Shown piece after piece: positions 29,135-39,038 of a stretch of DNA of 64,000 bases; positions within the stretch are counted from its first letter, which is position 1; the number at the start of each line of letters is the position of its first letter. The notes under the pieces were generated by a model. That model searched no databases. It saw nothing but the letters and a program-made list of their open reading frames with translations, and had not been told where the DNA came from. Both the position numbers and the translations under genes were made by a program. Source of the DNA: JAJPKK01 sp963702755 (lineage in GTDB: Bacteria > Pseudomonadota > Alphaproteobacteria > Rhizobiales > Xanthobacteraceae); contig CAVPDZ010000004.1 in assembly GCA_963702755.1 (NCBI GenBank), positions 62,001 through 126,000 on the forward strand. Reading direction: 5' to 3'.

Positions 29135-30163
29135 ATGCAATCCGTGCCGCCGCAGCGACCCTTCACTGCCGTTCACGATCGACTGGACGAGCCGCCGCAG
29201 CTTGGGCCGCTCGCCAACGCGGTTGTTGCCATGGGCAACTTCGAGGGCGTGCATCGCGGCCACCGCGCCGTCATCGCCGCCGCTATCGCGAAAGCGCGTG
29301 CGCTCGGTCGACCGGCGGCGGCGCTCACTTTCGAGCCGCATCCGCGCGCCTTCTTCAGGCCCGATGAACCTCTGTTCCGCCTGACCGACGAGCGCGCCAA
29401 GCTCCGCCTGTTAGCCGCGACCGGACTCGACGGCGCCATCGTCATGCGTTTCGACGCTGCGCTGGCAGCGCTCGACCCTGTCGCGTTCGTCGCCCGCGTT
29501 CTCATCGGCCGCTTCGGCGTGGCGGGCGTCGCGATCGGCTTCGACTTCCATTTCGGCAAGGCGCGGGCGGGCACGCCGGCCTTTTTGCAGGAGGAAGGGC
29601 GCCGCCACAGCTTCGCGGTCGAGGTCGTGCCGGCTTTGCTTGACGACGGGCGGCGGATTTCCTCAGGCGCCATCCGTGATGCCCTTGCGGCGGGCCGGCC
29701 CGAGGAGGCAGCCGAATTCCTTGGCTTTCCATGGTTCGTCAGCGGCGAAGTCGCCCACGGCGACAAGCGCGGCCGCACCCTCGGCTATCCGACTGCGAAT
29801 CTGCGGCTCGATCCCGGCTGCGGGCTGCGCTACGGCATTTATGCGGTGAGGGTCGGCGTCGATGGCGCCCGGTTCGATGGCGTGGCGAGTTTCGGTCGGC
29901 GGCCGATGTTCGATACCGGGGTCGTCCTGCTCGAGGTCTATCTGTTCGATTTCTCCGGCGACCTCTACGGCAAGAGCATCGATGTCGCGGTGATCGCCTG
30001 GATCAGGCCGGAATTGAAATTCGATTCGGTCGAAGACCTCATTCGCCGCATGGACGAGGATTGCCGGATCGCCCGCATGGCGCTTCACCGCGCGGGCGAC
30101 GCCTTTCCCCCGCTCGGCACGGTCACGCCGTTTCCAGCGCAAGCCGGAATAGCAGGCCGATGA
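29135..30163 (+). CDS. ribF: Bifunctional riboflavin kinase / FAD synthetase
   Basis: RibF phosphorylates riboflavin to FMN and adenylates FMN to FAD. The N-terminal FAD synthetase domain shows the nucleotidyltransferase motif VVAMGNFEGVHRGHRAVI and the second motif RISSGAIRDALAAGRPEEA. The C-terminal riboflavin kinase domain shows GDKRGRTLGYPTANL, the GVASFGRRPMFD segment and LLEVYLFDFSGDLYGK. At 342 residues it has full family length and no break. It lies 186 bases upstream of ileS, an arrangement (ribF-ileS-lspA) shared with many proteobacteria. Confidence 0.95.
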   Translation: MQSVPPQRPFTAVHDRLDEPPQLGPLANAVVAMGNFEGVHRGHRAVIAAAIAKARALGRPAAALTFEPHPRAFFRPDEPLFRLTDERAKLRLLAATGLDGAIVMRFDAALAALDPVAFVARVLIGRFGVAGVAIGFDFHFGKARAGTPAFLQEEGRRHSFAVEVVPALLDDGRRISSGAIRDALAAGRPEEAAEFLGFPWFVSGEVAHGDKRGRTLGYPTANLRLDPGCGLRYGIYAVRVGVDGARFDGVASFGRRPMFDTGVVLLEVYLFDFSGDLYGKSIDVAVIAWIRPELKFDSVEDLIRRMDEDCRIARMALHRAGDAFPPLGTVTPFPAQAGIAGR

Positions 30164-30349
30164 AGGGGTTGGCCCTTTCGGCGCCGCAATCGATATGTTA
30201 GGAAGCCGCGCCATGATGACATGCGATCGCTTCGCACGCAGGCTCGCCTCGGCGGCTCGGCTGATTATAGGCCCGGCTTCCGCCTGACCTTGGGTCGGCG
30301 GAGGACCGGGATCAGCCCATTTTGCCTCCACATCCTAGGTTGAGCCGCC

Positions 30350-33300
30350 ATGTCCGAACCCGTTACGTCCGCCCGCGATTACAACGAGACGCTGTTTCTT
30401 CCCAAGACCGACTTTCCGATGCGCGCCGGCCTTCCGCAGAAGGAGCCGGAGCTCTTGGCCTACTGGGCGAAGATCGGCCTCTATGCCCGCCTGCGCGAAA
30501 GCGGCAAAGGCCGGTCGAAGTTCGTGCTCCACGACGGACCGCCTTACGCCAACAGCCACATCCACATCGGCACCGCGCTCAACAAGATCCTCAAGGACGT
30601 GGTGACGCGCTCGCAGCAGATGGCGGGCGCCGATTCGAACTACGTGCCAGGCTGGGACTGCCACGGCCTCCCGATCGAATGGAAGATCGAGGAGGAGAAC
30701 TATCGCGCCAAAGGCCGCGCCAAGCCTGATCTCTCCGATCCTGATGCGATGATCGCGTTCCGGCGCGAGTGCCGCGCCTATGCGGACTATTGGCTCGGCG
30801 TGCAGCGCGAGGAGTTCAAGCGCCTTGGCGTGGAGGGCGACTGGGCACATCCGTACACGACGATGAGCTATCCCGCGGAAGCGCAGATCGCGCGCGAACT
30901 GATGAAATTCGCGGCGAACGGGACGCTTTATCGCGGCTCGAAGCCGGTGATGTGGTCGGTCGTGGAGAAGACCGCGCTCGCCGAAGCCGAGGTCGAATAC
31001 GAGGATTACACCAGCGATACGGTGTGGGTGAAATTTCCGGTAAGCGGCGGGCCGCCGGAGCTTGATGGCGCCGCGATCGTCATCTGGACCACGACGCCAT
31101 GGACGATCCCCGGCAACCGCGCGATCAGTTTCTCGCCGAAGATCGAATATGCCCTTTACAAGGTCACGGATTCGGCACCGGAGAACTGGGCGAAGTTCGG
31201 CGACCTGTTCCTGCTCGCCGACAATCTTGCAGGCGAAGTCTTCAAGCAGGCGCGGGTCATGGCATTCGACCGGGTCGCAGTGATCCCGGCTGCAACCCTC
31301 AGCGAACTCGTCGCCCAGCATCCGCTGAAGGGAGTAGCCGGCGGTTACGATTTCAAGGTCCCGCTGCTCGCGGGAGAACACGTCACCGACGACACTGGCA
31401 CCGGCTTCGTGCATACGGCGCCAGGCCACGGTCGCGAGGACTTTGAAGTCTGGACTGCCAATGCCCGCGCGCTCGCGACGCGCGGCATCAACACCGCGAT
31501 CCCCTATACGCGTCGATGGCGACGGCTATTTCACCGACCAGGCGCCGGGCTTCGGCCCGCGCGACACCAACGGCAAGCCGAAGCGCGTCATCACCGACAA
31601 AGGCGATAAGGGCGACGCCAACGATGCGGTGATCAAGGCCCTGATCGAGGCCGGCATGCTGATCGCGCGCGGCCGCCTCAAGCACCAGTATCCGCACTCC
31701 TGGCGCTCCAAGAAGCCGGTGATCTTCCGCAACACACCGCAATGGTTCATCGCCATGGACAAGCCGATCGCGGACAGCAATGGCAGCGCCAAGGCCGGCG
31801 ATACATTGCGGGCCCGCGCCTTCACCGCCATCGAGGCGACGCGGTGGGTGCCAGAGCAGGGCGAGAACCGCATCACCGGCATGATCGAGAGCAAGCCCGA
31901 TTGGGTGATCTCGCGCCAGCGCGCCTGGGGCGTGCCGATCACGGTGTTCGTGCGCGAGAACAGCGACGGCTCGGCAGAAATCCTGCAGGACAGCGAAGTA
32001 AACGCGCGCATCACGGACGCCTTCGAGAAGGAAGGTGCCGACGCCTGGTATGCGAAAGGCGCGCGCGAGCGCTTCCTTGGTTCGCTCGCCAACGAGGACT
32101 GGCAGAAGGTCGACGACATTCTCGACGTGTGGTTCGACTTCAGGCTCGACTCACGCCTTCGTGCTCGAAGACCCGAAACATTTTCCGGGCCTCGCCGGCA
32201 TCCGTCGCAGACGTGACGGCGGTCCGGACACAGTGATGTATCTCGAAGGGTCCGACCAGCATCGCGGCTGGTTTCAGTCCTCGCTGCTCGAAAGCTGCGG
32301 CACCCGCGGGGTCGCGCCGTTCGATGTCGTGCTGACCCACGGCTTCGTTCTCGACGAGAACGGCCGCAAGATGTCGAAGTCACTCGGCAACACGGTGGCG
32401 CCCGAGGACGTCATCAAGGCCTCCGGTGCCGACATCCTGCGCATGTGGGTCTGCGCGTCGGACTATTCCGACGACATCCGCATCGGCCCGGAGATCCTCA
32501 AGACCACGGTCGAGACCTATCGCAAGCTGCGCAATACTATCCGCTGGATGCTCGGCAACCTTGCGCATTTCCATGACGGCGATCGCGTCGCGCACGCGGA
32601 GATGCCGGGTCTCGAACGCTACGTCCTCCACCGCCTCGCCGAGCTTGATGAGAACGTGCGGCGTTATTACACGGAGTTCGACTTCAAGCGCATTTTCGCC
32701 GCCGTCAACAACTTCATGACGGTCGATCTGTCGGCGTTCTATTTCGATATCCGCAAGGATGCGCTGTATTGCGATCCGATCTCCTCGGTGACGCGCAAAG
32801 CGGCACTGACCACGCTCGACCTGCTCTTTCAGGCGACCGTGACCTGGCTGGCGCCGATGCTCTGCTTCACCGCGGAGGAAGCCTATCTCGCCCGCGGCGG
32901 CGACGGCGCGCGGTCGGTTCATCTGGAGCCCTTCGCGACGGTCCCGTCGGCATGGCGCGACGAGGCGCTCGCTGAGATCTGGAATGACATCCGGCGGGTG
33001 CGCCGCGTGGTCACCGGTGCGCTTGAGATCGAGCGCGCCAACAAGCGGATCGGCTCGAGCCTCGAAGCCGCGCCCGTGATCTACATCGCCGATGCGGATC
33101 TGATGCGCACGATCGCAACCAACCTGGAGGGCGAACGCGGCGAAATCGGCATGGCGGACGTCGCCATCACTTCGGCGGTAACCATCGAAAGCGGCACCGG
33201 GCCGCACGCGGCATTTCGCCTCGAAGACGTGCCCGGCGTTGCGGTCGAATTTCGTCCGGCGACCGGGACGAAGTGCGCCCGGTCGCGGAAGATTTTACCG

Positions 33301-33396
33301 ACGGTCGGGGCCGATCCTGATTACCCCGACGTCAGCCCGCGCGATGCGCAGGCACTGCGCGAATGGGACGCGGCCCATGCCGCGCATGCCAAATGA
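30350..33396 (+). CDS. ileS: Isoleucyl-tRNA synthetase (two frameshifts, probably sequence errors)
   Basis: A class I aminoacyl-tRNA synthetase that charges tRNA-Ile and edits valine. The HIGH motif is in GPPYANSHIHIGTALNK, the KMSKS loop in ENGRKMSKSLGNTV, the synthetic-site WDCHGLPIEWK follows HIGH, and the editing domain includes VIWTTTPWTIPGNRA. Extra single bases occur near 31509 (before VDGDGYFTDQAPGFG) and near 32148 (before SGSTHAFVLED). Corrected, the protein has about 1015 residues. The C-terminus keeps GTKCARS but lacks the second Cys pair of the zinc site found in E. coli IleRS. The stop overlaps the lspA ATG. Because the gene is normally essential and single-copy, the breaks argue for assembly error. 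Confidence 0.93.
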
Positions 33397-33914
33397 CTCT
33401 CCTGGGCGGTGCCCCGCAGCGGATCGGCCTTGCTGTCGCCGCGACGGTCGTCGTCCTCGACCAAGCGCTCAAGCTCTGGCTGCTTTATGGTTTCGACATT
33501 GCAAATCGCGGCCGCACCGCGCTGGCGCCGTTCCTCGACATCGTGCTTGCCTGGAATACCGGTATCAGCTTCGGCATGTTCCAGCAGGCTGGGCCATTGG
33601 GACAATGGGCGTTGTTTGCCCTGAAGGTGATCGCAGTCATCCTGCTGGGCATCTGGCTCTTCCGCACAAGCTCACGTCTATCGGGCCTTGCACTCGGCAT
33701 GATCATCGGCGGGGCCATCGGCAACGGCATCGATCGCGTCGTGCACGGTGCCGTGGTGGATTTCGTCCTGTTCCACCTCAGTGGGACCGGTTGGACATTC
33801 CAGTGGTCGATTTTTAACCTGGCCGATGCGGCCATCGTTGCCGGGGTTATCGGTCTCCTGTATGAATCGCTGTTTACGGGGGCGCCGCAAAAGCGCCCTG
33901 ATGTGACACAATAG
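33393..33914 (+). CDS. lspA: Lipoprotein signal peptidase (signal peptidase II)
   Basis: A 173-residue inner-membrane aspartyl protease that removes signal peptides from lipid-modified prolipoproteins. It has four membrane segments. The two catalytic aspartates lie in GGAIGNGIDRVVHGAVVDF and WSIFNLADAAIVAGV. Other family stretches are VVLDQALKLWLL and AWNTGISFGMF. The ATG overlaps the ileS stop by four bases (ATGA), so it is translationally coupled to ileS. The usual length is matched. Confidence 0.95.
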   Translation: MTLLGGAPQRIGLAVAATVVVLDQALKLWLLYGFDIANRGRTALAPFLDIVLAWNTGISFGMFQQAGPLGQWALFALKVIAVILLGIWLFRTSSRLSGLALGMIIGGAIGNGIDRVVHGAVVDFVLFHLSGTGWTFQWSIFNLADAAIVAGVIGLLYESLFTGAPQKRPDVTQ

Positions 33915-33986
33915 TTAAACGCGACCAACGAGCTGGCGCGTTGTTGGGGGCGACGAAGACCGGTGTGACAATTGTGGGGACGGCAA

Positions 33987-34724
33987 ATGCCGCAAGGTAG
34001 ACCAAACCGCAGCTTTGCGCGCGCCGCCATGATGGTGGCCTGTGGCGTGTTTCTGATACTCGCGACGGGGATCGGCGCCAGTTATGCCGCAGATGACGAC
34101 GATGCGCTGCCCGACGAAAAGTTCATGCGCGACTTCCTGCGCAAGCTCGGCCTGCGCAATGGCCAGGAGGCCGGCATTCAATTTCAGGAACGTCCGCCGC
34201 TCGTGATACCGCCGAGCCGCGACCTGCCGCCGCCGGGGGTGAACTCGCCGCTGCCCAAGAACGCGGCATGGCCGGACGATCCGGATATCAAGAAGCAGAA
34301 GGCGGAGAAGAAGGCCAAGGCGGATCGCCGGGCGATCGATTGGAACAGGGACGTCCAGCAAGACCGCATGACACCCGAACAACGGGAAGCTGGCAGGACA
34401 AGCACGGACGGCAAGCCAGATACGTCGGCCCCGCAGAGGCTCGGCGCCAGTCCCTCGGGTAGTAGCGGCGGCAATTCCGAGATGACGCCGGCTGAGCTCG
34501 GCTACAAAGGCGGCCTTTGGTCCGAGTTTCTCGACTTCACCAACATCAAGCAGAAGCCGGAGGTCGCGCCCTTCACGCGCGAACCGGCGCGCACGACACT
34601 TACAGAACCGCCGTCCGGCTATCGGACGCCGTCGCCAAACCAGCCTTATGGCGTCTTCAGTAAAGACAGCGGCGTGGCGGCGAAAGGGCAGCAAGATCCA
34701 CAGACGGTCCGGGGTAATCAATGA
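33987..34724 (+). CDS. Secreted protein of unknown function, conserved position before M16 genes
   Basis: About 245 residues with an N-terminal hydrophobic signal (AAMMVACGVFLILATGIGA), then a low-complexity mature part rich in Pro, Lys, Asp and Ser. Recognisable stretches are DEKFMRDFLRKLGLRNGQE near the start of the mature part and MTPAELGYKGGLWSEFLDFT in the second half. Similar proteins, from memory, sit between lspA and the M16 peptidase pair in rhizobial genomes; the function is unknown. The stop overlaps the next M16 start by four bases, so the three genes are probably one operon. The start at 33987 follows GGGGACGGCAA. Confidence 0.7.
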   Translation: MPQGRPNRSFARAAMMVACGVFLILATGIGASYAADDDDALPDEKFMRDFLRKLGLRNGQEAGIQFQERPPLVIPPSRDLPPPGVNSPLPKNAAWPDDPDIKKQKAEKKAKADRRAIDWNRDVQQDRMTPEQREAGRTSTDGKPDTSAPQRLGASPSGSSGGNSEMTPAELGYKGGLWSEFLDFTNIKQKPEVAPFTREPARTTLTEPPSGYRTPSPNQPYGVFSKDSGVAAKGQQDPQTVRGNQ

Positions 34725-36199
34725 GCCGGTTTTGCGTGTTGTCTCGTGCCGGCTTCCCTCGTGACATTTGGTTCTTCATCCAGTCTCATCTCGGCAGTCG
34801 TCGCGCATCGCGAGCACCGCACTCCGTAAGAGAGCGCTGCGCGTTCGCCGTCGTCGGCATCGCGGCTGCGGTCGCGCTCCTGATCCAGGCACCAGGTCCT
34901 GCCGACGCTGCCGGTCCTACGGTCTCTCATTTCACGCTTGCGAACGGCCTTGAGGTCGTCGTCATCCCCGACCACCGCACTCCGGTCGTGACCCACATGA
35001 TCTGGTACAAGGTCGGGTCCGCCGACGAGACGGCGGGCAAGTCCGGGCTCGCGCATTTTCTCGAGCACCTGATGTTCAAGGGCACCGAGAAGAATCCGGC
35101 CGGCCGGTTCTCGCAGACGCTGGCCACCATCGGCGGCCAGGAAAACGCGTTCACGACCGCCGACTACACCGCCTACTTCCAGCGCATCGCCAAGCAATAT
35201 CTGCCGAAGGTCATGGAGTTCGAAGCCGATCGCATGACCGGGCTCGTGCTCAGCGAGGACGTCGTCATGTCCGAGCGCGACGTGGTGCTGGAAGAGTTCA
35301 ACATGCGGGTGGCCAACAGCCCGGACGCACGGATCGGCGAGCAAGTCGCCGCGGCGCTGTACCTCAATCATCCGTATGGGCGGCCGGTGATCGGCTGGCA
35401 CCAAGAGATCGAAAAGCTCAATCGCGAGGATGCGCTCGCCTTCTACCGGCGCTTCTACACGCCGAACAATGCGGTGGTGGTGATCGCGGGCGATGTCACG
35501 GCTGACGAGGTCAAGCCGCTCGCCGAAAAGATCTACGGCGCTGTGAAGCCGCGCTCCGAGCTTGGCCCGCGAATGCGGCCGCAGGAGCCGACGCCGGTCG
35601 CGGTGAGGCAACTCACCATGGCCGATCCGCGCGTTGCCCAGCCGAGCATGCAGCGCAACTATCTGGTGCCGTCCTCCACCACGGCCATGCCGGGTAAGTC
35701 GGAAGCCCTCGACGTGCTCGCCCAGATTCTCGGCGCCGGCGAGACGAGCCGCATCTTCCGCGCGCTCGTGGTCGAGCAGAACCTCGCGACCAACGCCGGC
35801 GGCTGGTATCAATCGACGGCGCTCGACGAATCCCGTTTCGGGGTTTTCGCAACGCCGCGGCAAGGCATCTCGTTCGAGGTAGTGGAATCTGCGCTCGACG
35901 ATGTGATCGCGAAAGTCATCGCCGAGGGCGTTACCGACGAAGAATTGCACCGCGCCAAGACACGGCTCGTTGCCGACGTCGTCTACGCTCAGGACAACCA
36001 GGCGACGATGGCGCGCTGGTTCGGCGCCGCGCTCACCTCCGGTGGAACCGTGGAAAAAGTCGAGGCGTGGCCGGACGGAATCCGCGCCGTGACCTCCGAG
36101 GCGGTACGCGATGCCGCACGCAAGTGGCTTGACAAGCGCCGGTCGGTCACCGGTTATCTCGTGAAAGATCTCCCTGTTGGCCCGGAGAAACACTCGTGA
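34721..36199 (+). CDS. M16 family zinc metallopeptidase, catalytic subunit
   Basis: A 492-residue exported M16 peptidase. A signal segment lies around residues 40-64 (FAVVGIAAAVALLIQAPGPA). The inverted zinc motif HxxEH is in SGLAHFLEHLMFKGTEKN, with the distal zinc ligand Glu in the VLEEFNMRV region. The C-terminal half is the second M16 domain (EALDVLAQILGAGETSRIF). The unusually long stretch before the hydrophobic segment may mean translation starts further in. It is coupled by a GTGA overlap to a second M16 gene without the zinc motif, a typical active/inactive pair acting on periplasmic peptides. Confidence 0.9.
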   Translation: MSRFCVLSRAGFPRDIWFFIQSHLGSRRASRAPHSVRERCAFAVVGIAAAVALLIQAPGPADAAGPTVSHFTLANGLEVVVIPDHRTPVVTHMIWYKVGSADETAGKSGLAHFLEHLMFKGTEKNPAGRFSQTLATIGGQENAFTTADYTAYFQRIAKQYLPKVMEFEADRMTGLVLSEDVVMSERDVVLEEFNMRVANSPDARIGEQVAAALYLNHPYGRPVIGWHQEIEKLNREDALAFYRRFYTPNNAVVVIAGDVTADEVKPLAEKIYGAVKPRSELGPRMRPQEPTPVAVRQLTMADPRVAQPSMQRNYLVPSSTTAMPGKSEALDVLAQILGAGETSRIFRALVVEQNLATNAGGWYQSTALDESRFGVFATPRQGISFEVVESALDDVIAKVIAEGVTDEELHRAKTRLVADVVYAQDNQATMARWFGAALTSGGTVEKVEAWPDGIRAVTSEAVRDAARKWLDKRRSVTGYLVKDLPVGPEKHS

Positions 36200-37563
36200 A
36201 CGCACGCGCCCGCTTTCATCCGCTACGCGCTGTTTTCGGCGCGCTCGTCATCGCGGCCGCGCTTGCCGCAGTGCCACCCGTAGCTCGCGCCACGACCATC
36301 GAACGCGTGGTCAGCCCAAGGGGCATCACCGCCTGGCTCGTGCGGGAGCCTTCGGTTCCGCTGGTCGCGATCGAATTCGCGTTCCGCGGCGGAGCGACGC
36401 AGGATCCCGTCGACAAGCCGGGGGTCGCCAATCTGATGGTGTCGCTTCTCGACGAGGGTGCCGGCAACATCAACTCGAAGCGCTTCCATGAACTCGTCGA
36501 GTCGAACGCCATCGAGCTGAACATCACGGCGACGCGCGACTACATCTCCGGTTCGTTGCGCACGTTGTCGGAAAACCAGGATGAGGCATTCAAGCTGCTG
36601 CGGCTCGCGCTGAACGAACCGCGGTTCGATAGCGAAGACCTCGAGCGCATTCGCGAGCAGATCCTCTCCGGATTGCGCCGCGCGACCACGAGCCCGAACG
36701 AGCTTGCCAACCAGCGCTGGTGGTCAACCGCTTTCCCCGACCATGCCTATGGGCGCCCCGTGCGCGGCACGCTGCACTCGGTGCCGACCATCACCGCCGA
36801 GGATCTCAAGACGGCAGCGCACAACCTGTTCGCCCGCGACAATCTCAAGATCGGCATCGTCGGCAATATCGATGCAGAGAGCGCCGGCAAGCTGATCGAC
36901 ACCGTGTTCGGCGACTTGCCCGCCAAGGCCAAGCTTTCGACCGTTCCGACGGCGATGCCGAAGGGACTGGGGCAACGCATCGCAATCGAGCTCGACGTGC
37001 CGCAATCCGTGCTGATGATCGGCGCGCCCGGCATTCCGCGCAAGGATCCGGACTTCGTCGCGGCCTTCGTGCTGAACCACGTCCTCGGCGGCAGCGCATT
37101 CTCCTCGCGCCTCTACAAGGAGGTGCGCGAATCGCGCGGGCTTGCCTATTCGGTTTACAGCGCGGTGATGCCGCTGGACTTCACGTCACTGTTCATCAGC
37201 GGCACGGCGACGAGAGCCGACCGCGCGAACCAGACTCTCGAAGTCATGGAAGCGGAAATCCGCAAGCTTGCGGAAACGGGTCCCACTCAGGAAGAACTCG
37301 ACAAGGCCAAGTCCTTCCTCACGGGATCATATGCCTTACGCTTCGACACCTCGGTCAAGATCGCCGAGCAGCTCGTGCAAATTCAGCTTGAAGATCTCGG
37401 CATCGACTACATCGACAAGCGCAACAGCCTGGTCGAGGCGATCACGCTGCACGACGTGAAGCGCGTTGCCAAGCGGATGCTTGAGGGCAACATGCTGGTC
37501 ACGGTGGTCGGCCGCACGATGGCCCCGGCGCAGGCCGCGAAGAGCATCGCCGGCGGCGGCTGA
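36196..37563 (+). CDS. M16 family peptidase homologue, non-catalytic subunit
   Basis: A 455-residue exported protein with a signal peptide (FGALVIAAALAAVPPVARA) and two M16 domains. The position of HxxEH reads GVANLMVSLLDEGAGNIN, so both zinc-ligand histidines are missing. The Arg-Tyr substrate-binding element of the second domain is kept (SRLYKEVRESRGLAYSVYSA). This is the usual partner subunit of a heterodimeric M16 protease: it supplies substrate binding to the preceding catalytic subunit. The GTG start overlaps the previous stop by three bases. Confidence 0.9.
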   Translation: MNARARFHPLRAVFGALVIAAALAAVPPVARATTIERVVSPRGITAWLVREPSVPLVAIEFAFRGGATQDPVDKPGVANLMVSLLDEGAGNINSKRFHELVESNAIELNITATRDYISGSLRTLSENQDEAFKLLRLALNEPRFDSEDLERIREQILSGLRRATTSPNELANQRWWSTAFPDHAYGRPVRGTLHSVPTITAEDLKTAAHNLFARDNLKIGIVGNIDAESAGKLIDTVFGDLPAKAKLSTVPTAMPKGLGQRIAIELDVPQSVLMIGAPGIPRKDPDFVAAFVLNHVLGGSAFSSRLYKEVRESRGLAYSVYSAVMPLDFTSLFISGTATRADRANQTLEVMEAEIRKLAETGPTQEELDKAKSFLTGSYALRFDTSVKIAEQLVQIQLEDLGIDYIDKRNSLVEAITLHDVKRVAKRMLEGNMLVTVVGRTMAPAQAAKSIAGGG

Positions 37564-37572
37564 TGAGAATTC

Positions 37573-37603
37573 GTAGCCCGGATTGAGCGCAGCGAAATCC
37601 GGG
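37573..37603 (+). repeat. REP element, left flank of RAYT gene
   Basis: A 31-base element opening GTAGCCCGGATTGAGCG. Its ends CCCGGATT and AATCCGGG can form an eight-pair hairpin. It matches the element at 38157 in inverted orientation at 30 of 31 positions. Confidence 0.85.
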
Positions 37604-37606
37604 TTG

Positions 37607-38143
37607 TCACCAGCGGCGTTCGCCAAAGGTGTCTTGATCGTGCCCGAAATCCCCGCCCCAGTCTTGCGGTAACAGGCCGCGTCGCACGTAGCTGTGAAAC
37701 GAGGAATACGGCCAGTCGCGAGCACTCGCGACAAAGCCGTGCCTGACTGGGTTGAAATGAACATAGTCGACGTGGCGTTCGAAATCGTCGTCATCCCGGA
37801 TGGTGTGCTCCCAGAAACGACGTTGCCATAATGCCGGCTCTCCGCTTTGCAGGCGCGCTACCGGAGTTCCCGATTTCACGACACTGTCAGTGAAACGCCG
37901 TTTGATGAGCCGCCACCGGTTGGTGAAGTCGGCATCTCCTGCTGGCAGTGTCATCACGATGTGCAGGTGATCGGGTAGCACCACGACCGCATCAATCGCA
38001 AACGGATGCGCGCGCCGAATCTCCCTCATCGCCGCGCGCAAGTGATCGATGTGATCGATCAGAACCTGCGAGGTACGGTCAGCGAGTGTCACGGTGAAGA
38101 AGAATGTGCCGCCTGCGATGAAATTCCGACGGTACCGGACCAT
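37607..38143 (-). CDS. REP-associated tyrosine transposase (RAYT, Y1_Tnp)
   Basis: A single-strand DNA transposase of the HUH/Y1 family, about 178 residues. The HUH motif is in VVVLPDHLHIVMTLPAG, and the catalytic Tyr is most likely in FERHVDYVHFNPVRHGFV. The N-terminus RYRRNFIAGGTFFFTVTLAD and the WPYSSFHSYVRRG end are typical of RAYTs. RAYTs cut and move REP hairpins; here a REP copy flanks the gene on each side in inverted orientation, forming a complete REPtron. ATG 38143 is given; an upstream TTG at 38152 is also in frame. No break is seen, so it may be functional. Confidence 0.92.
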   Translation of the reverse strand: MVRYRRNFIAGGTFFFTVTLADRTSQVLIDHIDHLRAAMREIRRAHPFAIDAVVVLPDHLHIVMTLPAGDADFTNRWRLIKRRFTDSVVKSGTPVARLQSGEPALWQRRFWEHTIRDDDDFERHVDYVHFNPVRHGFVASARDWPYSSFHSYVRRGLLPQDWGGDFGHDQDTFGERRW

Positions 38144-38156
38144 CCTCAGCAACCAC

Positions 38157-38187
38157 CCCGGATTTCGCTCCGCTCAATCCGGGCTAC
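38157..38187 (-). repeat. REP element, right flank of RAYT gene
   Basis: The inverted copy of the 37573 element with one mismatch at the loop (GCGC to GCGG on the minus strand). It lies between the RAYT start and the end of the FAH family gene, four bases from that stop codon, so it could also act as that gene's transcription terminator. Confidence 0.85.
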
Positions 38188-38190
38188 ACT

Positions 38191-38902
38191 CTACTTCAGC
38201 GGCGGCCCCATGGTCACGGTGAGCTTGCCGACGCCCGGCCACCTCGCATTCGAGCCGGTCGCCGGCCACGGTTGCGGCGACGCCTGACGGCGTACCGGTC
38301 ATGATGATGTCGCCGGCTGCAAGCTCGACCATCTCGGACAGCTTCTCGATCACCTCCGGCACGTTCCAGATCATCTGCTCGAGATCGCCGTCCTGACGAA
38401 CCTTGCCGTTGCACTTAAGCGTGATCCGACCCTTCTTCGGATGGCCGATCTCGCTGGCGGGCCGCAACGCGCCGCAAGGGGCGGAAAAGTCGAATGCCTT
38501 GCCGATTTCCCACGGCCGCTTGATGTCGCGCGAGGCGATCTGGAGGTCGCGCCGCGTCAGGTCGATGCCGACGCCATAACCCCAGATCAGGTCATTCGCG
38601 TTGGCGGCCTTCAGGTTGCGACCGCCGCCCTTGAGCGCCACCACAAGCTCGACCTCGTGATGGAGGTCCTTGGTGAGGGGCGGATAGGGAATCGTCGCGC
38701 CATCCGGCGCGATTGCATCGGCGGGCTTGGCAAAGAAGAACGGCGGCTCGCGCTCGTCCTGGCCCATTTCCTTGATGTGTTCGAGGTAGTTGCGCCCGAC
38801 GCACCAGATGCGGCGCACCGGGAACAGCTTGTCGCTGCCGACAACGGCGATGGCGGGTTGCGGCGGCGGCGGAATGACGTAGCGGGAAGCGTCTGCGCTC
38901 AT
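38191..38902 (-). CDS. Fumarylacetoacetate hydrolase (FAH) family protein (late frameshift)
   Basis: A FAH-fold metal-dependent C-C hydrolase or isomerase of about 236 residues. Family stretches are RRIWCVGRNYLEHIKEMG, PPFFFAKPADAI, KDLHHEVELVVALKGGG (with acidic metal ligands), YGVGIDLTRRDLQ and GDIIMTGTPSGVAATVAGD. Near 38245 an extra G shifts the last codons; corrected, the protein ends GKLTVTMGPPLK at 38191, directly before the REP. The nearest subfamily match is fumarylpyruvate hydrolase-like, acting in aromatic (gentisate) breakdown, but the substrate is not certain. Without correction the frame ends at 38174 inside the REP. Confidence 0.85.
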
Positions 38903-39038
38903 GGCAAAATCTTCTGAATGCGGGTGGAGACAAAGGAAGCGAGGCCAGCATCCCCGCGTGCAGCCGAATAGACGGACGGGCTGCGAAGGTCAATCGCCCT
39001 GGTCGCAGGGGTCACGCTGGGACCAATGCGCGGAGGCG

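Noticed and set aside
30350..33396. Programmed frameshifting in ileS
   Set aside because: No slippery heptamer or downstream structure stands out, and similar one-base breaks occur in many unrelated genes here.
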